Origin: an uncultured Marvinbryantia sp.
Lineage (GTDB): Bacteria > Bacillota > Clostridia > Lachnospirales > Lachnospiraceae
Direction: 5' to 3'
Assembly: GCA_934394985.1 (NCBI GenBank)
Contig: CAKRRF010000006.1
Location: forward strand, 1-64,000
Length of the DNA: 64,000 bases
Made by a program: the position numbers and the translations under genes
Shown: piece after piece, positions 53,198-61,574 of the stretch
How the letters are laid out: the number at the start of each line of letters is the position of its first letter
Numbering within the stretch: the stretch's first letter is position 1
Notes under the pieces: model-generated
What the model saw: only the letters and a program-made list of their open reading frames with translations
Database searches by the model: none
What the model was told of the DNA's origin: nothing

Positions 53198-53896
53198 ATG
53201 ATCTTAAATCTGGCACACAGAGGATTTTCGGAACGCTATCCGGAAAATACGATTCTGGCATTTGAAAAGGCGAAGGAAGCAGGCTTTGATGGGATAGAGC
53301 TGGATGTACAGCTTTCCAGAGACGGGGAACCGGTAGTGATTCATGACGAAGAACTGAAAAGAGTGACTGGTGAGCCGGGATTTGTCTGGGAGTATACGCT
53401 GGAAGAATTGAAACAAATGAAAGTGCTGGAGAAATGCTCCTATGGGATACAAAGGATTCCTACTCTGCGGGAATATTTTGCGGCAATTTATCCGTCAGAA
53501 ATCATCACTAATATCGAACTGAAAACCAGTTGGAATGAATATCGTGGAATAGAAGAAAAGGTACTGGCATTGATGGATGAATTTGATGTCCGGGAAAAAA
53601 TATGGATCTCCTCTTTTAATCATTTTTCCGCAGTACGTTTTAAAAGGCTTTCACCTGATGTAAAGTGTGGACTTCTGGAAGAAAGCAGGATGGTGAAGAT
53701 GGCGGAGTATGCACAGGAACTGCATATGGATTTTCTTCATCCGATCTACTATACGATAACAGATCAGTATATGAGGGAGGCATGGGAACGTGGTCTGGAA
53801 GTACATGCATGGACAATAAATGAAGAAGCAGAAGCCAGGCGGCTGGAACAAATGGGAGTGGAGGCAGTGATAGGAAACAGACCTGTGATGCATTGA
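53198..53896 (+). CDS. glycerophosphodiester phosphodiesterase, cytoplasmic
   Basis: The 232-residue protein is a soluble GDPD (UgpQ-like). The first catalytic His8 is in LAHRGFSERYPENTILAF, the acidic metal ligands in GIELDVQLSRDGEPVV, and the second His in VIHDEELKRVTG. IELKTSW and HAWTINEEAEARRL are the later barrel motifs. No signal peptide or membrane span is present. It lies 12 bases after the ATPase gene in the same operon, so it would split imported glycerophosphodiesters to glycerol-3-phosphate, as UgpQ does. GGAGGAG precedes the ATG. Confidence 0.92.
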   Translation: MILNLAHRGFSERYPENTILAFEKAKEAGFDGIELDVQLSRDGEPVVIHDEELKRVTGEPGFVWEYTLEELKQMKVLEKCSYGIQRIPTLREYFAAIYPSEIITNIELKTSWNEYRGIEEKVLALMDEFDVREKIWISSFNHFSAVRFKRLSPDVKCGLLEESRMVKMAEYAQELHMDFLHPIYYTITDQYMREAWERGLEVHAWTINEEAEARRLEQMGVEAVIGNRPVMH

Positions 53897-53904
53897 TGGA
53901 ATCG

Positions 53905-53941
53905 CCATGCTATAGATTGAATCTATAGCATGGTATTTTTT
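53905..53941 (+). terminator. terminator of the ABC/GDPD operon
   Basis: CCATGCTATAGAT (53905-53917) pairs perfectly with ATCTATAGCATGG (53921-53933), followed by a T-rich tail. Confidence 0.9.
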
Positions 53942-54013
53942 GCTTATATTAGACAGATATAACCTACTATGTTACTATGCTTATATCAAAAAACAAAAGC
54001 AAACAAACGATTT

Positions 54014-54078
54014 GAACGCAGATCGCGAAGCAACTGCGTTCATGAGCAAGTAGCGAAGCGGATTGCGAATGTCCGCTT
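54014..54078. repeat. pair of REP-like hairpins before metY
   Basis: GAACGCAG pairs with CTGCGTTC (54014-54041), and AAGCGGA with TCCGCTT (54056-54078). GCGAA occurs three times in the loops and linker. It looks like a dispersed palindromic repeat, or a structured leader. I see no S-box (SAM) motif. Confidence 0.4.
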
Positions 54079-54112
54079 TACAACAATATAGAAAACACGG
54101 AGGAATATCATC

Positions 54113-55417
54113 ATGGCAACAATCAATGATTCTAAAAACTGGGGATTTGAAACAAAACAGCTGCATATCGGACAGGAACAGGCCGATCCTGTTACTGATG
54201 CAAGAGCAGTTCCGATTTATGCAACGACCTCTTATGTATTCCACAATTCACAGCATGCAGCAGACAGATTTGGTTTAAGAGATGCAGGAAATATTTATGG
54301 AAGACTGACGAATCCGACAGAAAGTGTATTTGAAGAACGTATCGCAGCATTGGAGGGTGGAAGCGCAGCACTGGCAGTAGCATCAGGAGCAGCAGCAATT
54401 TCCTATACTTTCCAGGCACTGGCAAAGGCGGGAGAACATATTGTGGCAGCAAAGACGATCTACGGCGGAACATCCAATCTGCTTGCACATACATTGCCGC
54501 TGACATCCGGTATCACTACAACCTTTGTAGATCCTGAAGTGGAAGGCTCTTTCGAAGCAGCTATTCAGGAAAATACAAAAGCGATCTTTATCGAGACACT
54601 GGGAAACCCAAATTCCAACCTGATTGATATTGAAGCAGTTGCAAAAGTAGCCCATGCACACAATATTCCACTGGTAGTGGATTCCACATTTGCGACACCT
54701 TTCCTGATTCGTCCGCTGGAATACGGAGCAGATATCGTAGTACATTCTGCAACGAAATTCATCGGTGGACATGGAACTGCCATCGGTGGTGTGATCATCG
54801 ACGGAGGAAGCTTTGACTGGAAGGCATCCGGCAAATATCCATGGATCTCAGATCCAAACCCAAGCTATCACGGAGTATCCTTCAGCGAAGCGGCAGGACC
54901 GGCAGCATTTGTAACCTATATCCGTGCCGTACTCCTTCGTGATACCGGTGCTACCCTTTCTCCATTCCACGCATTTATCTTTCTGCAGGGGCTGGAAACA
55001 CTTTCTCTGAGAGTAGAAAGACATGTGAGCAATGCACTGAAGATTGTAGAATACCTGAACAATCATCCACAGGTAGAAGCAGTACACCATCCATCACTGC
55101 CAAGTGAACCAAGCCACGAACTTTACAAAAAATACCTTCCAAACGGTGGCGGATCCATCTTCACATTTGAGATCAAAGGGGATGAAAAGACAGCACAGAA
55201 CTTTATCGATCATCTGTCCATCTTCTCACTGCTGGCCAATGTAGCTGATGTAAAATCACTGGTTATTCATCCGGCAACTACGACACACAGCCAGTGCACC
55301 GAAGAAGAACTGTTAGATCAGGGTATTAAGCCAAATACCATCCGTCTTTCTATCGGTATTGAAAAAGTAGAAGACTTGATCGCAGCACTGGATGCAGCCT
55401 TTGAAGCAGTAAAATAA
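54113..55417 (+). CDS. metY: O-acetylhomoserine sulfhydrylase (MetY/Met17)
   Basis: The 434-residue PLP enzyme makes homocysteine from O-acetylhomoserine and sulfide. It starts KNWGFETKQLHIGQEQ, with PIYATTSYVF and RLTNPTESVFEERIAALEGG. The PLP lysine is Lys215 in HSATKFIGGHG. Length (about 430) and the extended SLPSEPSHELYKKYLPNGGG segment fit MetY rather than the shorter MetB or MetC (about 380). It completes direct sulfhydrylation for methionine, and the homocysteine product also arises in the LuxS reaction next door. GGAGG precedes the ATG. Confidence 0.93.
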   Translation: MATINDSKNWGFETKQLHIGQEQADPVTDARAVPIYATTSYVFHNSQHAADRFGLRDAGNIYGRLTNPTESVFEERIAALEGGSAALAVASGAAAISYTFQALAKAGEHIVAAKTIYGGTSNLLAHTLPLTSGITTTFVDPEVEGSFEAAIQENTKAIFIETLGNPNSNLIDIEAVAKVAHAHNIPLVVDSTFATPFLIRPLEYGADIVVHSATKFIGGHGTAIGGVIIDGGSFDWKASGKYPWISDPNPSYHGVSFSEAAGPAAFVTYIRAVLLRDTGATLSPFHAFIFLQGLETLSLRVERHVSNALKIVEYLNNHPQVEAVHHPSLPSEPSHELYKKYLPNGGGSIFTFEIKGDEKTAQNFIDHLSIFSLLANVADVKSLVIHPATTTHSQCTEEELLDQGIKPNTIRLSIGIEKVEDLIAALDAAFEAVK

Positions 55418-55420
55418 GAG

Positions 55421-55451
55421 AAAAAATGAGCCCACGGTTTCGGCCGTGGGC
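55421..55451 (-). terminator. terminator of luxS (shared with metY end)
   Basis: GCCCACGG (55430-55437) pairs with CCGTGGGC (55444-55451), loop TTTCGG. The minus strand continues into a T-run (complement of 55421-55426), so it mainly serves luxS. On the plus strand the tail is poor. Confidence 0.75.
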
Positions 55452-55462
55452 TTGTAGATGAA

Positions 55463-55939
55463 TTAGTCGTGATAGACGAGACGATCTTCGGTGATGTTTT
55501 CCAGAACCTGAAGATAACGGTTTGCCAGGTAGTGTGCCATTGGCAGATTCAGATCCAGATAGTTGCCGCAGTCTCGCGGAGAGGCACCAGGGATTTCACC
55601 TTCATAGTCTTTGATGAACTGGTACATTTCGATCATAAGATCTACGATATCTCTGGATTCATAGTCTCCGGCCAGAATCAGATAAAAGCCGGTACGGCAG
55701 CCCATTGGTCCAAAGTATACCGTTTTATCTTTGTACTTCGGATGATTCCGTAAAAACGTAGCACCCAGATGTTCGATGGCGTGAATCTCTGCTGTATTCA
55801 TTACCGGTTCCAGATTTGGTGTGGTCATGCGAAGATCAAAGGTAGTCAGAACCTCGGCACCCACATGATCCTTTCGGGATACATAGATCCCTGGTCTTAA
55901 AGTAAGATGATTGACCGTAAAGCTTGCTATTTTTTCCAT
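55463..55939 (-). CDS. luxS: S-ribosylhomocysteine lyase
   Basis: I start at the ATG at 55939 behind GGAG; upstream codons lack homology. The 158-residue enzyme splits S-ribosylhomocysteine into homocysteine and DPD, the AI-2 precursor. Metal ligands are His53 and His57 in EIHAIEHLGATF and Cys124 in DCGNYLDL, with catalytic Cys81 in FGPMGCRTGFYL. All key residues are present. Convergent with metY, it feeds the same homocysteine pool. Confidence 0.95.
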   Translation of the reverse strand: MEKIASFTVNHLTLRPGIYVSRKDHVGAEVLTTFDLRMTTPNLEPVMNTAEIHAIEHLGATFLRNHPKYKDKTVYFGPMGCRTGFYLILAGDYESRDIVDLMIEMYQFIKDYEGEIPGASPRDCGNYLDLNLPMAHYLANRYLQVLENITEDRLVYHD

Positions 55940-56089
55940 AATAAGTGGTTCTCCTTCGTTTTCAATATTTGTGCAGATGTCATTTGTTCTTAGTATGAAG
56001 CAAGAAGATAGAAAAGTCAATCGTCGGTTTCGGGTTTCCAGGCCTGTAAATCTTCATAAAAAATTCACAAAATATTATAAAACAGGGTA

Positions 56090-56117
56090 TTGAATTTTCT
56101 GAAAAAAGTGGTAGAAT
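56090..56117 (+). promoter_or_regulatory. promoter of the small lipoprotein gene
   Basis: TTGAAT (56090-56095), 16-base spacer, TAGAAT (56112-56117). Confidence 0.65.
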
Positions 56118-56163
56118 AGCTTCAGTGTTAAAGAAAAGCACTCATAAAGAGGAGGAATTTATC

Positions 56164-56400
56164 ATGAAAAAGAAATTATTAGCATTAACAGCAGTTGTTG
56201 CATTAGCAGGCGTTGTTATGGTTGGATGTGGAAGCAGCAAGAAAGAAACAGAAGCAGCTACAGAAGCAGCTACTACAGCAGTTACAGAAACTACAGAAGC
56301 AGCTACAGAAGCAGCTACTACTGTTGAAACAGAAGAAGCTACAACAGAAGCAGCTACAGAGGCAGCTTCCGAAGCAGCTACAACAGAAGCAGCAGAATAA
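56164..56400 (+). CDS. small lipoprotein with acidic Ala-Thr-Glu repeats
   Basis: The ATG at 56164 follows GAGGAGG; the open frame upstream is not preceded by a site. The 78-residue product has a signal peptide ending GVVMVGCGSSKKE, with a likely lipid-anchored Cys. The rest is almost only Ala, Thr and Glu, in repeats such as ATEAATTA. It should be an extended, negatively charged surface chain. It has its own strong promoter and terminator, which suggests high expression. No function is known, and no partner is nearby. Confidence 0.8.
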   Translation: MKKKLLALTAVVALAGVVMVGCGSSKKETEAATEAATTAVTETTEAATEAATTVETEEATTEAATEAASEAATTEAAE

Positions 56401-56426
56401 TTCAATTCGAATTAAGAAGCGAACAG

Positions 56427-56460
56427 GCACTGTGGGAATTTTCTCACGGTGCTTTTTTTT
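56427..56460 (+). terminator. terminator of the small lipoprotein gene
   Basis: GCACTGTGGG (56427-56436) pairs with CTCACGGTGC (56443-56452) with G-U pairs, then eight T's. Confidence 0.9.
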
Positions 56461-56521
56461 ATACGGTTTTTAGTGTATACTTAGTAACAGAAAAACAGGT
56501 AAAACGGAAAGGAGCCGTGCA

Positions 56522-57067
56522 ATGAGAGTAGGAATGGGATATGACGTACATCGTCTGGTGGAAGGACGAAAGCTGATCCTTGGAGGAGTGGAGATCCCTT
56601 ATGAAAAAGGACTGTTGGGACATTCGGATGCAGATGTGCTACTTCATGCGATCATGGATGCCCTTCTGGGAGCGGCAGCCCTGGGAGATATCGGAAAGCA
56701 TTTTCCGGATACAGATCCGGCTTATGAAGGTATTTCCAGTATCAAGCTGCTGGAGCATGTAGGGACATTGCTGGAAGAGCATAATTATGTGATTGAGAAT
56801 ATTGATGCAACCATCATTGCTCAGAGACCGAAGATGCTGCCACATATTCCACAGATGGTAAAAAATGTGGCCAGTGCCCTGGGACTGGAAGAAAGTCAGA
56901 TCAATATTAAGGCAACGACAGAAGAAGGACTGGGATTCACCGGAAGCGGGGAAGGAATCTCTTCCCAGGCGATCTGTCTGCTGCTGCCGATCATGGATAT
57001 CAGCAGCTTTGATTATATGGAACGTGCAGAAGGCTGCGGCGGTTGCGGCGGCTGTAAGAGCAGGTAA
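56522..57067 (+). CDS. ispF: 2-C-methyl-D-erythritol 2,4-cyclodiphosphate synthase
   Basis: The 181-residue protein matches IspF of the MEP isoprenoid pathway. Metal ligands are in GYDVHRL (Asp8, His10 area) and [18 protein letters not shown], with [12 protein letters not shown] and [17 protein letters not shown]. It is about 20 residues longer than usual (155-160). The extra tail ends [11 protein letters not shown], a Cys/Gly cluster that could bind metal. GGAG precedes the ATG. The GNAT gene starts 4 bases after the stop, so the two are probably coupled. Confidence 0.93.
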   Translation: MRVGMGYDVHRLVEGRKLILGGVEIPYEKGLLGHSDADVLLHAIMDALLGAAALGDIGKHFPDTDPAYEGISSIKLLEHVGTLLEEHNYVIENIDATIIAQRPKMLPHIPQMVKNVASALGLEESQINIKATTEEGLGFTGSGEGISSQAICLLLPIMDISSFDYMERAEGCGGCGGCKSR

Positions 57068-57071
57068 GTCT

Positions 57072-58217
57072 ATGGCAGTATTAAAAAAAACGGAGCGGGC
57101 AAAGGCGAGAAAGCTCTGGGAAGAAGTGTTTGATGAGGATACGGAACAGTTCCTGGATTATTATGATTCCTGTGTGGCCGATCATAATCAGATTTTGGCA
57201 GAACGGGATGGCGATGAGCTGGTGTCCATGGTACAGCTAAATCCTTATCAGGTGCATATGGGAGAGTGTACGGCAAACAGCTATTATATTGTGGCAGTGG
57301 CCACCAGAGAAGAATGTCGTCATCAGGGACGCATGAGGCATCTGCTGACAGAGGCAATAGAAAGAATGTATCAGGAAAAGGTACCGTTTACGTTTCTGAT
57401 GCCGGCATCAGAATCCATCTATTTGCCCTTTGATTTTGTGACCGTATATCAGCAGAGTATGTTTGCCTGCGGGGCAGAGACCGGAGAAGGCACGGACAGA
57501 GCGTGGCACTGTGTACCCTGTAGAAGGGATCAGTTAACAGAACTGACAGAATGGTCAGATGCTTTTTTACAGAAGCACAGTAAGATCGCTACAGTGAGAA
57601 CCGAAGATTACTATCAGCGCATCTGGAAAGAACAGGAATCCATGAACGGACAGATCCTGCTTTTTTATGAAGGAACGAAGATGAGAGGTTACTGTTTTAC
57701 CGGATATGAAGGCAGTGGAGAAGCCTGGGAAATTGCAGTGGAGTCCGGGAAGCAGGAAAATGGTGTGACAGAAGCAGAAGGTCACGCATGGGCAAACCGC
57801 AGGGCAGTGGAAGCACTGACACATTGGTTTGGCGAAAAGGAATGGCTGCCTGTACGGATCTGCGGTTTTCTGCCTGGCACGAAGATAGAGGGCATTTTGT
57901 TGAAAGAGATAAGTTATCGGCCGATGACCATGGTGAGGATCATTCATCTGGGAGAATTTGTGAAACGTCTTCGAGCCAGAGAAGAGGTCGAGTTTGAACT
58001 GAACATAACCGATCCGATACAAAAAGAAAACAGTGGAACATTCCGATTCTGCCTTGGAAGAGAACCAGGCAGGATGGAAAGAACAGAAAACGGCGCAGCA
58101 CCGAAGATGACGATTGCAGAGCTGACAGCGGCAATATTTGGAGTTATCCGGACGGATAAGATCCCTCAGAATCAGATAGAGCTTTTGCATCCGGTATATC
58201 TGAATGAGCTTGTCTGA
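57072..58217 (+). CDS. GNAT acetyltransferase with Eis-like layout
   Basis: I start at the ATG at 57072, 4 bases after the ispF stop; the frame is open further upstream but lies inside ispF. The 381-residue protein has an N-terminal GNAT domain (YYIVAVATREECRHQGRMRHLLTEA, in pieces, with the acetyl-CoA loop), a middle domain, and a C-terminal sterol-carrier-like region (VEFELNITDPIQKENSGTF). This order matches the Eis/Acetyltransf_9 plus SCP2 family. Eis enzymes acetylate lysines or aminoglycosides; the substrate here is not known. The ribosome site is weak, so coupling to ispF is likely. Confidence 0.8.
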   Translation: MAVLKKTERAKARKLWEEVFDEDTEQFLDYYDSCVADHNQILAERDGDELVSMVQLNPYQVHMGECTANSYYIVAVATREECRHQGRMRHLLTEAIERMYQEKVPFTFLMPASESIYLPFDFVTVYQQSMFACGAETGEGTDRAWHCVPCRRDQLTELTEWSDAFLQKHSKIATVRTEDYYQRIWKEQESMNGQILLFYEGTKMRGYCFTGYEGSGEAWEIAVESGKQENGVTEAEGHAWANRRAVEALTHWFGEKEWLPVRICGFLPGTKIEGILLKEISYRPMTMVRIIHLGEFVKRLRAREEVEFELNITDPIQKENSGTFRFCLGREPGRMERTENGAAPKMTIAELTAAIFGVIRTDKIPQNQIELLHPVYLNELV

Positions 58218-58286
58218 TAAGTTCGTGAAAAAGAAAAAATCCTGACAGAAATCATGGTCAGATAAAAATGAGGAGAGAATACTATT

Positions 58287-58793
58287 ATGGAAGAAAAAGA
58301 AGTGGTAGAATTACGGGCACATCATTTATTATGTATGCCGATGTATTCCGGACACGGATATAGTGAAGAATTTTGTCAGCATATGTCGGAGGTCATCGAC
58401 TATCTGCATACAGGAAAGGCATCCTTACGGATTCTTCCTACACCCGATGAGGTGTGCAGCCATTGTCCGAATCTGCAGCCGGTGTCGGAGGCAGAAGTGG
58501 ATCTGGAAGGAAATGCACTGAATCTGGAGCTGGTACGATCCGAAGATCCACGGGTGGCAGGTCGATCCTGTAAACATGAATCACGTACCTCCACAAAAGA
58601 CAGTATGCTGCTGGAAGCCTTCGGGCTGACCGGAGGCACTGTGTATACCGCAGAGGAACTGGTGGCAACTGTGCAGAAACATATGACAGAAGCAGTGTTT
58701 GAAAAATCCTGCGGAAAATGTTCATGGAGGGAACAGGGACTGTGTAATTATCAGATGTGGACGGAGAATTTTTCAAAGCTGTTTTCCAGATAA
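58287..58793 (+). CDS. DUF1284 domain-containing protein
   Basis: The 168-residue protein has the DUF1284 pattern: LRAHHLLCMPMYSGHGYSEEF at the start, then VCSHCPN, and a cysteine cluster near the end (SCGKCSWREQGLCNY). The spaced cysteines suggest an iron-sulfur or zinc site. The family has no known function. A GGAGAG site precedes the ATG, and it is separated by 69 bases from the GNAT gene. Confidence 0.82.
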   Translation: MEEKEVVELRAHHLLCMPMYSGHGYSEEFCQHMSEVIDYLHTGKASLRILPTPDEVCSHCPNLQPVSEAEVDLEGNALNLELVRSEDPRVAGRSCKHESRTSTKDSMLLEAFGLTGGTVYTAEELVATVQKHMTEAVFEKSCGKCSWREQGLCNYQMWTENFSKLFSR

Positions 58794-58839
58794 TCCACAG
58801 AAGTCATGTTGACGAAGCGGTGTTTTTCCACTCGTTTTG

Positions 58840-58868
58840 TTGACAAATGCCTGTTTTTTTCATACACT
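58840..58868 (+). promoter_or_regulatory. cysS promoter
   Basis: TTGACA (58840-58845), 17-base spacer, TACACT (58863-58868). A small hairpin (TTGGGGGC-AAAA-GCCCCCAA, 58888-58907) sits in the short leader. The leader is too short for a T-box. Confidence 0.75.
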
Positions 58869-58930
58869 TAGATATGATAGAAAGATGTTGGGGGCAAAAG
58901 CCCCCAAATATGATAAAATGGAGAAATGAC

Positions 58931-60340
58931 ATGAGAGTTTATAATACGATGACAAAGAAAAAAGAGGAGTTTGTACCTCTGATACCGGGAAAGGTAAGTA
59001 TGTATGTATGCGGTCCGACTGTGTACAACCTGATTCATATCGGAAATGCCCGTCCGATGATTGTATTTGATACTGTAAGACGTTATATGGAACATAAGGG
59101 ATATGAAGTAAATTATGTATCCAATTTTACCGATGTAGATGACAAGATTATCAAAAAAGCCATTGAAGAAGGTGTGAGTGCGGAAGAAGTATCCCAGCGC
59201 TACATCGCAGAATGTAAGAAAGATATGGCAGATATGAATGTAAAGCCTGCGACCACACATCCGCTGGCTACTCAGGAGATCGATGGTATGATTGATATGA
59301 TCTCCACACTGATTGAGAAAGGCTATGCCTATCCTGCAGCAGACGGAACGGTATATTTCCGTACCCGCCAGTTTAAGGAATATGGCAAGCTGTCTCATAA
59401 GAATCTGGATGATTTACGTGCAGGAAACCGTTCTCTGCTGGTATCCGGAGAGGATCAGAAAGAAGATCCACTGGATTTCGTACTCTGGAAGCCAAAGAAA
59501 GAGGGAGAACCTTCCTGGCCGTCTCCATGGTGCGACGGACGTCCGGGATGGCATATTGAATGCTCCGTGATGTCTAAAAAGTATCTGGGAGAAGAAATCG
59601 ATATTCATGCAGGCGGAGAGGATCTGATTTTCCCGCATCATGAGAATGAGATTGCGCAAAGCGAATGCTGCAACGGAAAAGAATTTGCAAAATACTGGCT
59701 GCATAACGCATTTCTGAATATTGACAACCGCAAGATGTCCAAGTCTCTTGGTAACTTTTTCACTGTTCGTGAGATCGGAGAAAAATATGATCTGCAGGTA
59801 CTGCGTTTCTTCATGCTCAGCGCGCATTACAGAAGCCCGCTGAACTTCAGTGCAGATCTGATGGAAGCATCCAAGAATGCGCTGGACCGTATTATCAATG
59901 CTGTAGAGAACCTGAAATTCCTGGCAGGCAGTGGCGTGGATGGTGAGATGACTGAGGCAGAACAGAAGGAAGCCGAAGGACTGGCTGAATACGAGAAGAA
60001 GTTTGACGAAGCCATGGATGATGACTTTAATACTGCAGATGCCATTGCGGCGATTTTTGAACTGGTAAAATATGCGAACAGCAATGTGACAGCAGAAAAT
60101 ACAAAGGTATTTATCAACACAGTAAAAGATAAAATCGTCAGTCTGGCTGATATTCTGGGACTGATTGTGGAAAAAGAAGAAGAAATTCTGGACAGCGATA
60201 TTGAAAAGCTGATCGAAGAACGTCAGGCAGCCAGAAAAGAAAAGAATTTTGCAAGAGCAGATGAGATTCGTAACCTTCTGCTGGAAAAAGGTATTGTGTT
60301 AAAGGATACCAGAGAAGGCGTAAAATGGGAGAGAGCATAA
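58931..60340 (+). CDS. cysS: cysteine-tRNA ligase
   Basis: I start at the ATG at 58931 (GGAGAAATGAC before it); the upstream open codons run through the promoter hairpin. The 469-residue class I synthetase has the zinc Cys in YVCGPTVYNLIHIGNARP (HIGH-like at His36), SWHIECS-like text (PGWHIECSVMS), GGEDLIFPHHENEIAQSE and KMSKSLGNFF (Lys268). Length is normal. It leads a cysS-mrnC-rlmB operon, the same order as in many Firmicutes. Confidence 0.96.
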   Translation: MRVYNTMTKKKEEFVPLIPGKVSMYVCGPTVYNLIHIGNARPMIVFDTVRRYMEHKGYEVNYVSNFTDVDDKIIKKAIEEGVSAEEVSQRYIAECKKDMADMNVKPATTHPLATQEIDGMIDMISTLIEKGYAYPAADGTVYFRTRQFKEYGKLSHKNLDDLRAGNRSLLVSGEDQKEDPLDFVLWKPKKEGEPSWPSPWCDGRPGWHIECSVMSKKYLGEEIDIHAGGEDLIFPHHENEIAQSECCNGKEFAKYWLHNAFLNIDNRKMSKSLGNFFTVREIGEKYDLQVLRFFMLSAHYRSPLNFSADLMEASKNALDRIINAVENLKFLAGSGVDGEMTEAEQKEAEGLAEYEKKFDEAMDDDFNTADAIAAIFELVKYANSNVTAENTKVFINTVKDKIVSLADILGLIVEKEEEILDSDIEKLIEERQAARKEKNFARADEIRNLLLEKGIVLKDTREGVKWERA

Positions 60341-60819
60341 TGAACCAGAATTATCTGGAGGCGCAGATGCAGCTGGAAGAGAAGGATCTGCGCCAGTATT
60401 CTCCGCTTGTACTGGCTTACATCGGGGACGGTGTGTTTGAACTGATGATCCGTACGATTATGGTAAGGCAGGATAACAGTCCGGTGCAGAAGCTTCATAA
60501 GCGTACCAGTACGCTGGTAAAGGCCGAGAATCAGGCAGATATGATGGATCGGATCATGGAGCATCTGACGGAAGAGGAAGAAGCTGTCTATCGGAGAGGC
60601 CGCAATGCCAGATCCTGTACCAAAGCCAAGAATGCGTCTACCGGAACCTATCGGAAAGCAACAGGATTTGAAGCACTGATCGGTTATCTGTATCTTCAGA
60701 AAAAGACGGAACGTATGATTGATCTGGTGAAGATCGGCCTGGAAGGGGAAGACTTCAGGCGGATTGATACACACAATCATCACGGAGAAGACAAAGAACA
60801 TAGCGGAAGGTGTGAATAG
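60340..60819 (+). CDS. mrnC: Mini-ribonuclease III
   Basis: I start at the ATG at 60340, 6 bases after GGGAGAG, overlapping the cysS stop (TAATG). An earlier in-frame ATG at 60325 lies before that site. The 159-residue protein is an RNase III catalytic domain without the dsRNA-binding part: LAYIGDGVFELMIRT with the acidic residues, and YRKATGFEALIGYLYL. MrnC matures 23S rRNA ends. The gene order cysS-mrnC-rlmB is conserved. Confidence 0.93.
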   Translation: MNQNYLEAQMQLEEKDLRQYSPLVLAYIGDGVFELMIRTIMVRQDNSPVQKLHKRTSTLVKAENQADMMDRIMEHLTEEEEAVYRRGRNARSCTKAKNASTGTYRKATGFEALIGYLYLQKKTERMIDLVKIGLEGEDFRRIDTHNHHGEDKEHSGRCE

Positions 60820-60827
60820 AGGAAACG

Positions 60828-61574
60828 ATGAGATACGAAGAATTGACAATTGAAGGAAGAAATGCCGTTACCGAAGCATTTCGTTCCGGAAAAACCATTG
60901 ATAAATTATTTGTTCTGGATGGATGTCAGGATGGTCCGGTCAGAACGATTATCCGAGAAGCCAGAAAACATGATACGATTATCAACTTTGTGGCAAAAGA
61001 ACGTTTGGATCAGATGAGTGAGACTGGAAAGCATCAGGGCGTCATTGCTATGGCAGCAGCTTACGAATATGCGGAAGTAGAAGATATTCTGGCGCTGGCA
61101 GCAGAAAAGGGCGAACCACCGTTTATCTTTTTACTGGATAATATTGAAGATCCTCATAATCTTGGAGCGATCATTCGTACAGCAAATCTGGCGGGAGCAC
61201 ATGGTGTAATTATTCCAAAGCGCCGCGCTGTGGGACTGACAGCGACGGTAGCCCGTACTTCAGCGGGAGCGCTGAATTATACACCGGTAGCGAAGGTGAC
61301 AAATTTGAGCAAAACGATTGAAGAATTAAAAGAACAGGGAATGTGGTTTGTCTGTGCAGATATGGGCGGAGAAAGCATGTACCGTCTGAATCTGACCGGT
61401 CCGATCGGTCTGGTGATCGGTAACGAAGGAGAAGGTGTCAGCCGGCTGGTAAAAGAAAAATGTGACTATGTGGCTTCGATTCCGATGAAGGGAGATATCG
61501 ATTCTCTGAATGCATCGGTGGCAGCGGGGGTATTAGCTTATGAAATTGTGCGTCAGAGACTTGGCGAAAAATAG
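60828..61574 (+). CDS. rlmB: 23S rRNA (guanosine-2'-O)-methyltransferase
   Basis: The 248-residue SPOUT methyltransferase starts with the substrate-binding part (IEGRNAVTEAFRSGKTIDKL) and ends with the AdoMet knot: DNIEDPHNLGAIIRTANLAG, GLVIGNEGEGVSRLV and SIPMKGDIDSLNASVAAGVL. These are the RlmB/TrmH signatures; RlmB (G2251) is preferred by length and context. The next gene begins inside its last 35 bases. Confidence 0.92.
   Translation: MRYEELTIEGRNAVTEAFRSGKTIDKLFVLDGCQDGPVRTIIREARKHDTIINFVAKERLDQMSETGKHQGVIAMAAAYEYAEVEDILALAAEKGEPPFIFLLDNIEDPHNLGAIIRTANLAGAHGVIIPKRRAVGLTATVARTSAGALNYTPVAKVTNLSKTIEELKEQGMWFVCADMGGESMYRLNLTGPIGLVIGNEGEGVSRLVKEKCDYVASIPMKGDIDSLNASVAAGVLAYEIVRQRLGEK

Noticed and set aside
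53942..54112. SAM (S-box) riboswitch before metY
   Set aside because: The core motifs of SAM riboswitches are not present; only two simple hairpins are seen.
56164..56400. Tandem repeats considered as CRISPR
   Set aside because: The repeats are coding, short and without unique spacers. No CRISPR array or cas gene is in the window.
56142..56473. Frames in other phases over the small lipoprotein gene
   Set aside because: They exist only because the Ala-Thr-Glu repeats are open in several frames. Only the plus frame has a signal peptide and a ribosome site.
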